Positions 56,883 through 64,000 of a stretch of DNA of 64,000 nucleotides are shown here, one piece after another. This DNA is from Arcobacter lacus. Its GTDB lineage: Bacteria > Campylobacterota > Campylobacteria > Campylobacterales > Arcobacteraceae. The stretch spans positions 186,001-250,000 of the forward strand of contig NZ_MUXF01000001.1 in assembly GCF_003063295.1 (NCBI RefSeq). Reading direction: 5' to 3'. The notes beneath the pieces were generated by a model, which saw only the letters and a program-made list of their open reading frames with translations, had not been told where the DNA came from and ran no database searches. The translations under genes were made by a program, and so were the position numbers. Position 1 is the first letter of the stretch. Every line of letters starts with the position of its first letter.

Positions 56883-57743
56883 ATGAAAACTATTGCAATT
56901 AGTGGTGCTAATGGATTTGTAGGAACAAGTTTAACAAACTTTTTTTCAAGCTTTGGATATAAAATCGTACCTTTATCAAGAGATATTTTAAACAATAAAA
57001 GTAAATTAGAAGAAGTACTAGATTCTGCTGATATTGTGATAAATCTTGCAGGTGCAAATATCATAAATAGATGGAGTGAAACTTATAAAAAACTTCTTTA
57101 TTCTAGCCGAATTGATACAACTTCAAAAATAGTAAATGCAATAAGTAGTATTTCAAACAAACCAAAATTACTTATTTCAACTTCTGCTGTTGGAATATAT
57201 GATAATAAATCAATTTATGATGAAAATGGCTCTTTTTCAAATGATTTTTTATCAAATCTTTGTCAAGATTGGGAAAAAGAAGCTTTAAAAGCAAAAAATG
57301 GGACAACAAAAATTGCTATTTTTAGATTTGGAATAATTTTAGGAAAAGATGGTGGAGCACTACAAAAAATGATTACTCCATTCAAATTTGGTCTTGGTGG
57401 AACAATAGGAAGTGGAAAACAAGCTTTTTCTTTTATTCATATAAATGATTTATTAAATGCTTACAAATTCGTTATAGAAAACAATTATGATGGAGTATTT
57501 AACCTAACAGCACCAACTCCAACAACAAATAAAGGTCTAACTCTTGCTTTAGGAAAAACACTAAAAAGACCTACTATACTTCCAATACCAGAGTTTGTTT
57601 TAAAACTTATTTTTAGTGAAGGAGCACGTGTTTTAACAGATGGACAAAGTGCAATTCCAAAAAAATTATTAGATTTGGGATTTGAATTCAAATTTAAAAC
57701 AATAGAAGAAGCAATAGAAAATTTATGCAGTAAAAAGGACTAA
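56883..57743 (+). CDS. TIGR01777-family epimerase-like SDR oxidoreductase
   Basis: A 286-residue extended SDR. NAD(P) loop [11 protein letters not shown] at the N-terminus, [15 protein letters not shown] and the family-specific [10 protein letters not shown], then a C-terminal DUF1731-like end ([15 protein letters not shown]). E. coli YfcH is a member; the reaction is unknown. It lies 20 bases after hisH and 1 base before hisA, so it is an operon member although it is not a known histidine enzyme. Confidence 0.9.
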   Translation: MKTIAISGANGFVGTSLTNFFSSFGYKIVPLSRDILNNKSKLEEVLDSADIVINLAGANIINRWSETYKKLLYSSRIDTTSKIVNAISSISNKPKLLISTSAVGIYDNKSIYDENGSFSNDFLSNLCQDWEKEALKAKNGTTKIAIFRFGIILGKDGGALQKMITPFKFGLGGTIGSGKQAFSFIHINDLLNAYKFVIENNYDGVFNLTAPTPTTNKGLTLALGKTLKRPTILPIPEFVLKLIFSEGARVLTDGQSAIPKKLLDLGFEFKFKTIEEAIENLCSKKD

Positions 57744-57744
57744 G

Positions 57745-58452
57745 ATGGACATATTACCAGCGATTGATTTAAAAGATGGAAAAGCAGTAAGATTAAGTAA
57801 AGGTTTAATGGATAGTGCAAAAATCTATTCTGATGAACCTTGGCAAGTAGCAAAAAGATTTGAAGAATTAGGTTCAAAATGGGTTCATATTGTTGATTTA
57901 AATGGAGCATTTGCTGGAAAACCTGCAAATTTAGAACAAATCAAAAAAATTAGAGAAAATTGTAATCTAAAAATTGAACTTGGTGGTGGAATTAGAGATG
58001 AAGAAACTATCAAAATGTATCTAGAACTTGGAGTTGATAGACTTATTCTTGGTTCAATTGCTGTAAAAGATCCAATGTTTGTAAAAAAAATGGCTTCAAA
58101 ATATCCAATTGCTGTTGGAATTGATGCAATGAATGGAATGGTTGCAGTTGAAGGTTGGGCGGAAGTTTCAACAATGAAAGCAACTTCTTTAGCAAAAGAG
58201 TTTGCAAATGCAGGTGTTCAAGCAATTATTTGTACAGATATTAGCAAAGATGGAATGCTTTGTGGAGTTAATGTTGAGTTCACTGAATCAATTGCACTTG
58301 CAAGTAAAGTTGACACAATTGCAAGCGGTGGGGTAAAAGATATTCAAGATATTATAAATTGTAAAAACAATGGAAATATTTCAGGTGTTATTGTTGGAAA
58401 AGCATTTTATGAAGGAACTCTTGATTTAGAAGAGGCTTTTAGAATTTTATAA
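57745..58452 (+). CDS. hisA: ProFAR isomerase
   Basis: A 235-residue TIM barrel of histidine synthesis. The catalytic aspartates are in [14 protein letters not shown] and [10 protein letters not shown]; phosphate-binding loops are [11 protein letters not shown] and [22 protein letters not shown] precedes the ATG. No terminator was identified after it. Confidence 0.96.
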   Translation: MDILPAIDLKDGKAVRLSKGLMDSAKIYSDEPWQVAKRFEELGSKWVHIVDLNGAFAGKPANLEQIKKIRENCNLKIELGGGIRDEETIKMYLELGVDRLILGSIAVKDPMFVKKMASKYPIAVGIDAMNGMVAVEGWAEVSTMKATSLAKEFANAGVQAIICTDISKDGMLCGVNVEFTESIALASKVDTIASGGVKDIQDIINCKNNGNISGVIVGKAFYEGTLDLEEAFRIL

Positions 58453-58523
58453 AATACCTATAAAAGTTATAAAAATAAAAATAATTTTATGATATTATAT
58501 TTTATTAAAGAAAAGGGAAATAG

Positions 58524-60383
58524 ATGAGCTCAAATAAAAAAATAACTCTTATAATTTTTACTATGATTTCAATACTTGCTGTTATAATAATAATTCTAAT
58601 AGCACTTGGTTCAAGACACAGTGGATATGATGGAGCAAAAAAAAGAGCTTATTTAACAGCCGAATTAGTTAAAAATTCATTGACAAGCCATATGATAAAT
58701 GGAACAATGCACCAAAGAGACACTTTTTTAAATAGTTTGAATAACCTACAAGGTATCAAAGGACTTTGGGTTGTAAGATCTAAAAGTGTTAGTGAACAGT
58801 TTGGAAATTCTTTATTAGCTACAGAAAAAGCAAGAGATCAAATTGACCAAAATGTATTAAAAACGGGGATAGAAGAAGTTGTTATCAAAGAAAGTTTAGA
58901 AGATGCTACTTTAAGAATAACTATTCCATATACTGCTTCATCTCTTGATAAACCTAACTGTATGTCATGTCACAATGCTCAAGAAGGACAAGTTTTAGGG
59001 GCAATTTCTCTAACTTTTGATATTAAGGACGATAGAGTTTCAAATATTATAGTACTATTAAAAGTTGTCGCTACAATTTCTATATTTTTAATCTTTATTT
59101 TAATTTATTTAAGAAAAAAAATCACTCCATTTACAAGTTCATTTGACTCAATAACGGAAGCTTTAAAAAGAGTGCATGAAGGTGATTATTCAGTTAGAGT
59201 TAAAGAAGGTGTTCTAAAAGAAGATAAAGAAGCTTCTATTTGGTTAAATGAACTTATAGAAAAACTTGAAACAGTTTTAACAGGTATTGAAAAAAATCTT
59301 ACTTCATTTGTGCATAATAGAGCTACGATTTTTAGTAATGACAAACTTCTAACAGCAAAAGAGATTATTGAAGATATTACTGAAATTTATAACTATAAAA
59401 AAACTATTGAAACTGACTTAACAAAAGATGATATTTTTTATAGATTAATTCAAGTTTTAAAAAATAAATTAAATATTGAATCTTTTTATATTTTTGAAAC
59501 TGATTTAATAAAAGATGAAAGAAAAACAATTTATCCTATAAAAGAGACTGAAAAACCTTGTTGTAGTATTTCAAAAGGTATAAAATATGGTTGTAGAGCA
59601 GAAAGAACAAACACTATTGTTTCTTCAGAAAATTTTCCTGAAATTTGTAGAATTGCAAAATGTTCAGGTGATATAAACCATATTTGTATTCCATTTTTAA
59701 TAAATGAACAAAAAAATATTGTTATACATATAGTTTGTAAAGATAAAGAAAGTTTACAAAATACTAAATATCAAATAGGAATAATCAAAAAATATTTAGA
59801 AGAGACAAAACCTATTTTAGAAAGTAAACTTTTAATGGATGCATTAAGAGAAAAGAATTTAGTAGATGGTTTAACAGGACTTTATAATCGTAGATATTTA
59901 GATGAATTTATCGATAAAAAGTTACCTCATGAATTGCAAAATGGTACAAAATTTGCAATTATGTTCTTAGATATTGATTACTTTAAAATGATAAATGATA
60001 CTTATGGACATGATGCAGGAGATGCCATACTACAAAAATTATCAGATACAATGAAAGAATCTATTTCTGAAAATGAGTTTATTGTTAGATTTGGTGGTGA
60101 AGAGTTCTTAATTATTATGAAAAATCCAACTGAAGTTACAGCAAAAGAACTTGCTGCAAAAATAAATGAAGAGTTTGCAAAACTTGTGTTTAATTACAAT
60201 GGTCAAGCATTTAGTAAAACTGTAAGTATCGGTTATTCTTTCTTCCCAGATGATGCTGATCAAATTTGGAAATGTATAAAATATGCAGATATATCTTTAT
60301 ATCAAGCGAAAGAAACGGGTAGAAATAAAATAGTAAGATTCCAAAAAGAGTTCTTAAAAAGTGCAGATAAAAAGAGTTATTAA
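58524..60383 (+). CDS. Diguanylate cyclase with periplasmic haem-c sensor and Cys-rich cytoplasmic domain
   Basis: A 619-residue signalling enzyme. Helix 1 about 7-28, a periplasmic domain with CMSCH at 146-150 (CxxCH haem-c attachment; DUF3365/Tll0287-like), helix 2 about 174-196, a HAMP-like linker, a GAF-like domain at roughly 305-430 holding six cysteines (CCSIS, GCRAE, ICRIAKC, HICIP), and a C-terminal GGDEF domain with GGEEF at 524-528. The RxxD inhibitory site before GGEEF is absent. It makes c-di-GMP, probably in response to redox or gas ligands (inference). It converges with qhpG. Confidence 0.9.
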   Translation: MSSNKKITLIIFTMISILAVIIIILIALGSRHSGYDGAKKRAYLTAELVKNSLTSHMINGTMHQRDTFLNSLNNLQGIKGLWVVRSKSVSEQFGNSLLATEKARDQIDQNVLKTGIEEVVIKESLEDATLRITIPYTASSLDKPNCMSCHNAQEGQVLGAISLTFDIKDDRVSNIIVLLKVVATISIFLIFILIYLRKKITPFTSSFDSITEALKRVHEGDYSVRVKEGVLKEDKEASIWLNELIEKLETVLTGIEKNLTSFVHNRATIFSNDKLLTAKEIIEDITEIYNYKKTIETDLTKDDIFYRLIQVLKNKLNIESFYIFETDLIKDERKTIYPIKETEKPCCSISKGIKYGCRAERTNTIVSSENFPEICRIAKCSGDINHICIPFLINEQKNIVIHIVCKDKESLQNTKYQIGIIKKYLEETKPILESKLLMDALREKNLVDGLTGLYNRRYLDEFIDKKLPHELQNGTKFAIMFLDIDYFKMINDTYGHDAGDAILQKLSDTMKESISENEFIVRFGGEEFLIIMKNPTEVTAKELAAKINEEFAKLVFNYNGQAFSKTVSIGYSFFPDDADQIWKCIKYADISLYQAKETGRNKIVRFQKEFLKSADKKSY

Positions 60384-60396
60384 TACTCTTTTTATC
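60366..60396. terminator. Hairpin shared by convergent gene ends
   Basis: GATAAAAAGAGT (60366-60377) and its complement (60385-60396) span the stops of the diguanylate cyclase and the flavoprotein gene, giving a bidirectional terminator that overlaps both coding ends. Confidence 0.65.
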
Positions 60397-61738
60397 CTAA
60401 AACTTCTTCTTTTATACACCAATTTTTTAAAGAATTAGATACTTGAGATGAAATATTTTTTTCTTTACAAAAAACATCAAAATATTCCAAAGATTTTTCA
60501 AAGTTATTTTCTAAACAATATTTAGCTAAATCTATAATTTCAATATTTCCAAAATAGCAAGCACCAAAAGGATTATCTTTTGTAATTACTACCTCACTTT
60601 CCTTTACAAAACCATCTTTTACAACTGCTTTTTTTTCTATTCTTGGAAGTTTTTTTTCTATTCTTGGAAGTTTTTTTTCTAATTCATTCTTATCTTGAGG
60701 CCAAGTTTGTCTTTTTTGCCAAAAATTTGTATCAAACCTATTTTCAAGTAGATAAAACTCTTTTCCAACTTTTGTAAATTTATCAAATATAAACTCTACC
60801 CTACTTTTATAAAAATCAATTGCAACTTTTTGTTCATTTTCATTTTTGTTTAAAATTGTGTTTATTACATATGGAGCGATACTTGACATACTCATAGCTT
60901 GAAAAGCGCCATTTCCAGAAAGTGGGTCCACACTAGATGCACTATCTCCTATTAACATCATTTTACTATTTATTATCTCTTTATGGATTTTACAAAATGA
61001 ATCTCTTTTAACTAATTTTCCAATAACTTTATAGTTATTTAAACTCCAAAGTTTTATATTTTGCTCTTTTAGAATTTTTAACATATCTTCAAAACTAGTA
61101 ACTTTATTAGCTAATTCTTCATCACAAGAAAATTGGATATAACCTCTTTTTTCTCCAACATAAGCTTGCCAAATCCAACCATCTTTTACAGAATCAATTG
61201 AAGTTTTATTCTCTTTTACATTTTCAAGTTCTAGTTCTTGTAGAAGTGAATAACTTTTTGGACCAGTTATATATTCATCTTTAAAAGGGGTAAATCTTCC
61301 CCTTGCATCAACTATAAAATCAGCAATTAATTCATATTTATCTTCATCTATTTTATAATTAACTTTAGGTTTTAATTCACTTGTATCAATAGAACCAACA
61401 ACTTTTGCTTCAATTATTTTTATATCATTTTCACCAACATCTTTTAATAATGCTTCATCTAAATCTCTTCTATTTACAACATATTCATAATTTACTTTAT
61501 CTGCTTTTGCTGCCCAATTTGAGTTTCGTAAAGATTGATCAACTAAAAGTTTTGAAGCTTTTATACAACCTAATGAGATAAGTCCCTCTTTTGTTTTTTG
61601 ACTAAATCCTTCATAAGCAGTAAATGGTCTTTTTTTGTAAATAACAGTTACATCAAAACCTAATTTTTTAAGTCCAATAGCAGTAGAACTACCTGCAATT
61701 CCTGCACCTAAAATCAATATTTTTTCATTTTGGTTCAT
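60392..61738 (-). CDS. qhpG: FAD-dependent monooxygenase, probable QhpG (CTQ maturation)
   Basis: A 448-residue flavoprotein of the halogenase/PHBH-like fold. FAD loop ILGAGIAGSSTAIGL at the N-terminus and GDSASSVDPLSGNGAFQAM in the middle. Beside a subtilase and an ABC exporter it fits QhpG, which hydroxylates the tryptophan that becomes cysteine tryptophylquinone in quinohemoprotein amine dehydrogenase. ATG at 61736-61738 lies inside the subtilase gene end (14-base overlap). Near the C-terminus is a tandem 7-residue repeat (KLPRIEK twice) from a 21-base DNA repeat with eight-base homopolymers. Confidence 0.65.
   Translation of the reverse strand: MNQNEKILILGAGIAGSSTAIGLKKLGFDVTVIYKKRPFTAYEGFSQKTKEGLISLGCIKASKLLVDQSLRNSNWAAKADKVNYEYVVNRRDLDEALLKDVGENDIKIIEAKVVGSIDTSELKPKVNYKIDEDKYELIADFIVDARGRFTPFKDEYITGPKSYSLLQELELENVKENKTSIDSVKDGWIWQAYVGEKRGYIQFSCDEELANKVTSFEDMLKILKEQNIKLWSLNNYKVIGKLVKRDSFCKIHKEIINSKMMLIGDSASSVDPLSGNGAFQAMSMSSIAPYVINTILNKNENEQKVAIDFYKSRVEFIFDKFTKVGKEFYLLENRFDTNFWQKRQTWPQDKNELEKKLPRIEKKLPRIEKKAVVKDGFVKESEVVITKDNPFGACYFGNIEIIDLAKYCLENNFEKSLEYFDVFCKEKNISSQVSNSLKNWCIKEEVLG
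60629..60680. repeat. 21-bp tandem repeat inside the flavoprotein gene
   Basis: Two perfect 21-base units (60629-60649, 60650-60670) and a 10-base partial third, each opening with eight T on this strand. Because 21 is a multiple of three, unit gain or loss keeps frame; slippage in the homopolymers would break it. Confidence 0.9.
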
Positions 61739-62363
61739 TGATAATCCTTTTAGAAAACTCTTCAATTATTTCCTCTTTTTTAAAACCTTTTTTTAAATAG
61801 CTACAAAACTCTTTTGTAAACTTTGCAACAGCCACACTTGAACCTGCCACATTTTTTACACTAGAAAAGGGATTTGCTCCAAAAAATAGTTTTTCTTTAT
61901 CTAAAGCTACAACTTTATCATCTTTACACATGCCTTCTGATGTTACTTTTATAACTCCATTATATGAAGCTGGATAGACAAAATCTTCTCCTCGTCTAGG
62001 AAATGATGAAACTATAACTACACCTTTATTTATAAGTTCATTCACTAAATTTTCTATCTCTTTATAGTTTGTTTTTAAACCTAAACTCATACTAATTACA
62101 TCAACTTTTTTATCTTTTAAATAGTTTAATGCTCCAAAAATATGATTTGGAGTAGTTGATAAATTTTCATTAAATACTTGAATGTCATAAATATTTGTGT
62201 TTTCATCTTTTATGATGTTTCCAATAACATTTCCATGTTCAAAATTTATATTATTTTGTTTTTTAATTTTTATTCTATTGTTTTCTATATGTATGGCAAT
62301 TTTTTCATAAGTTTCAAAACTACAACCACTATCAATAATTGCTACATAAATCTCTTTAGACAT
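61725..62363 (-). CDS. qhpE: Small subtilisin-like protease, probable QhpE
   Basis: A 212-residue S8 protease without signal peptide, so cytoplasmic. The triad can be placed at D11 (VAIIDSGC), H43 (FEHGNVIGN) and S176 (VAGSSVAVAKF). The usual AGN of the oxyanion hole reads SSF. QhpE, of this size, removes the leader peptide of the small gamma subunit (QhpC) in quinohemoprotein amine dehydrogenase maturation. It overlaps the ABC gene by 8 bases and the flavoprotein gene by 14, so the three are translationally coupled. Confidence 0.68.
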   Translation of the reverse strand: MSKEIYVAIIDSGCSFETYEKIAIHIENNRIKIKKQNNINFEHGNVIGNIIKDENTNIYDIQVFNENLSTTPNHIFGALNYLKDKKVDVISMSLGLKTNYKEIENLVNELINKGVVIVSSFPRRGEDFVYPASYNGVIKVTSEGMCKDDKVVALDKEKLFFGANPFSSVKNVAGSSVAVAKFTKEFCSYLKKGFKKEEIIEEFSKRIINEPK

Positions 62364-63993
62364 TTTTATACTCTTTTAAATTTTTATCTTCAAGTAGATA
62401 AACCTCATCAAAATTATTTAACATATTTAGATGATGAGTTATTGCAATAATAGTTGAATCTGGGAAAATTTTTGAAATATTTTCATAAAACCAAAAAGTA
62501 TCTTTTTCATCAATAGAAGAGGTAAATTCATCTAAAATGATAATTTTTGGATTTAATAAAATTATTCTTGAAAGAGCTATTCTTTGTTTTTGACCACCAG
62601 ATAAATTTGCTCCAGATTCAAAAATATTTGTATCTAATCCATTTTCAAGAGAATTGTACCAATCAAACATACCAGTTTTTTTCAAAGAATTTATCAATTC
62701 TTCATCTTTTGCTTTTTCATTTGCTAAAAGAAGATTTCCTCTTAAACTGTCATCAAATATAATTGGAGTTTGTTCAAGTTTTACCAAATATTTTGAAAAG
62801 TTTATAAAATCTTTTTTCCCTATTTCTTCATTTCCAATAAATATATTTCCATTTTGAGCTTTTAGAAATCCACAAAGTAAATCTCCAAATGTACTTTTTC
62901 CTGCACCATTTTTTCCAATAATCGCAATTTTACTTTTCTCTTTTATATGAAGATTTAATTTTTCAAATATTTTATTATTAGCATAAGAAAAATCTAAATC
63001 TTTTACTACAATCTCAAAATTTGTACTTTTAAAAGTTTCAGTTTTTTCATCTTTTGGTAAAATTTCTAAAACTCTATTTAAACTAACTTTCATTTTTGGA
63101 AGATTATTTACAACTCCTAAGATTGTATGAACTGGTGCTAGAATCATCGTAAAATATGTCAAAAATGCAAAAAGTTCACCAACTTTTAGCTCACCTTGAA
63201 TAGTTAAGTATCCACCATATGCTATGATTATTGTTTTTCCAAGAAGTGAAATAAATGCTGGAATTTGTGAAAAGATTAGATTTATCTTTTTATTTTTTAT
63301 TACAACTTTTTTATAATCATCTTGAATAAAATCTAGCTTTTCTAAAGTTTGTTTTTTTGCTCCAAGATTTTTTAGAACTAATAAATATCTAAAATTTTCA
63401 ATAAAAAATTTTCCAATATTTGAAGTTGATTCTCTCATAGTTTTTGTACTTTTTTGAACATGAGGATAAAGTGGTTTTAAACAAATAAACTCAATTGGCA
63501 AAAATATAAAAATAAGTATCATTAGTTTTATATTATACGAATATATAATACAAGAGATAAATACAAGACTAATGATAGTTGAAAATAGTGAGAAAACACT
63601 ATCAGTATAAAATCTTTGAAGTTCACTAATATCACCTTGAACTCTTGACATCAAATCAGCAGAGTGATATTTGTTTAAAAAAGTTTTATCATGTAAAAAT
63701 AGTCTATTAAAGACAATTCTTCTAAACTCAAACAAAATATTCATAGAGTTTTTTGTGTAATAAATCTCATTTATATAACTTATTATCATAACAAAAACAG
63801 TAAGAAAAAATGAGATAGAAACTAAAAAAATAAGCTGATTTATATTTGAAGCTAGAATAGCATTATCAATTATGTGTTGCATGATATATGGTTGAATCGC
63901 TCCACCAAGAGAGACAAGAATAGAAAATAAAAAAATGACAAAAAATCCTCTCTTATTTTTTCGTAAGAGAGGATATATAATACTTTTAAACAT
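62356..63993 (-). CDS. qhpF: ABC exporter (half transporter), probable QhpF
   Basis: A 545-residue protein with six helices (residues about 18-290) fused to an ATPase: Walker A GKNGAGKST at 360-368, signature LSGGQKQ from 464, Walker B IIILDE at 484-489, H-loop H520. QhpF moves the matured gamma subunit to the periplasm. It is the first visible gene of the operon; the catalytic and radical-SAM genes expected of a qhp cluster would lie upstream, beyond 64000. The ATG is only 7 bases from the window edge, so its ribosome site cannot be judged. Confidence 0.7.
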   Translation of the reverse strand: MFKSIIYPLLRKNKRGFFVIFLFSILVSLGGAIQPYIMQHIIDNAILASNINQLIFLVSISFFLTVFVMIISYINEIYYTKNSMNILFEFRRIVFNRLFLHDKTFLNKYHSADLMSRVQGDISELQRFYTDSVFSLFSTIISLVFISCIIYSYNIKLMILIFIFLPIEFICLKPLYPHVQKSTKTMRESTSNIGKFFIENFRYLLVLKNLGAKKQTLEKLDFIQDDYKKVVIKNKKINLIFSQIPAFISLLGKTIIIAYGGYLTIQGELKVGELFAFLTYFTMILAPVHTILGVVNNLPKMKVSLNRVLEILPKDEKTETFKSTNFEIVVKDLDFSYANNKIFEKLNLHIKEKSKIAIIGKNGAGKSTFGDLLCGFLKAQNGNIFIGNEEIGKKDFINFSKYLVKLEQTPIIFDDSLRGNLLLANEKAKDEELINSLKKTGMFDWYNSLENGLDTNIFESGANLSGGQKQRIALSRIILLNPKIIILDEFTSSIDEKDTFWFYENISKIFPDSTIIAITHHLNMLNNFDEVYLLEDKNLKEYKNV

Positions 63994-64000
63994 ACTAAAA

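Noticed and set aside
60629-60680. Repeat considered as CRISPR
   Set aside because: Units are contiguous with no spacers and lie in frame inside a coding sequence.

Overview
The window is AT-rich bacterial chromosome with tightly packed genes. It looks like Campylobacterota, closest to Arcobacter/Aliarcobacter. The blocks murE / unknown / NifU-domain and folK, aroQ, amidohydrolase, sppA match Campylobacter jejuni gene neighbourhoods. The aminofutalosine-type amidohydrolase, the 450-residue Mqo and the CZB chemoreceptor also fit that group. Taxon assignment is inference from gene content; no search was run.

Layout. 1-8.5 kb: minus-strand accessory and housekeeping genes (M48 protease, PLD-type nuclease, thioesterase, chemoreceptor, Pit phosphate transporter, aldo/keto reductase, TDT channel). 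8.5-13.6 kb: an ileS / 39-residue membrane protein / NifU-domain / unknown / murE operon. 13.8-16.2 kb: mqo, a CinA-type amidohydrolase and a Lys-Glu-Val-Asp tRNA cluster behind a consensus promoter. 16.3-35.9 kb: a large acetate island with a Cache histidine kinase and OmpR-type regulator, three sodium/solute symporter units, two copies of a cNMP/CBS/DUF294 nucleotidyltransferase plus DEDDh exonuclease pair, three acetate kinases, a CDF transporter and pta. 36-38.4 kb: an accessory pocket (lipoprotein, broken lipase-like gene, LprI-like protein). 38.4-44.9 kb: sppA, amidohydrolase, aroQ, M24 peptidase, folK and two divergent tandem mnmA genes. 44.9-53.1 kb: porin, prs, OmpA-like protein, a csoR-copA copper operon with a clear operator, and lepA. 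53.2-58.5 kb: an orphan zinc-ribbon gene, comF-like, Na/Pi cotransporter, hisH, TIGR01777 oxidoreductase, hisA. 58.5-64 kb: a haem-c diguanylate cyclase, then a minus-strand ABC transporter / subtilase / flavoprotein set that matches the QhpF-QhpE-QhpG maturation genes of quinohemoprotein amine dehydrogenase.

How genes work together. The acetate island appears to join uptake (ActP-like symporters), activation (AckA-Pta) and regulation. Three promoters in it (upstream of the DUF4212/symporter operon, the first DUF485/actP operon and pta-ackA) carry the same architecture: TGCTAT or close variant, 5 nt, second copy, exactly 10 nt, then a -10 box. That is the form expected of an OmpR-family operator, and an OmpR-family regulator is encoded at the head of the island. 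I consider this probable regulon, together with the duplicated DUF294/exonuclease module, the most interesting system here. Second are the qhp maturation genes at the right edge and a copA whose C-terminus is an in-frame copZ that keeps its own Shine-Dalgarno and ATG.

No CRISPR array, insertion sequence, rRNA or prophage was seen. No gap over 300 bases is truly empty; the longest non-coding stretches (about 220-280 bases, near 4.4, 13.6, 25.2, 33.4, 35.9 and 46.1 kb) hold promoters, hairpins or nothing recognisable.
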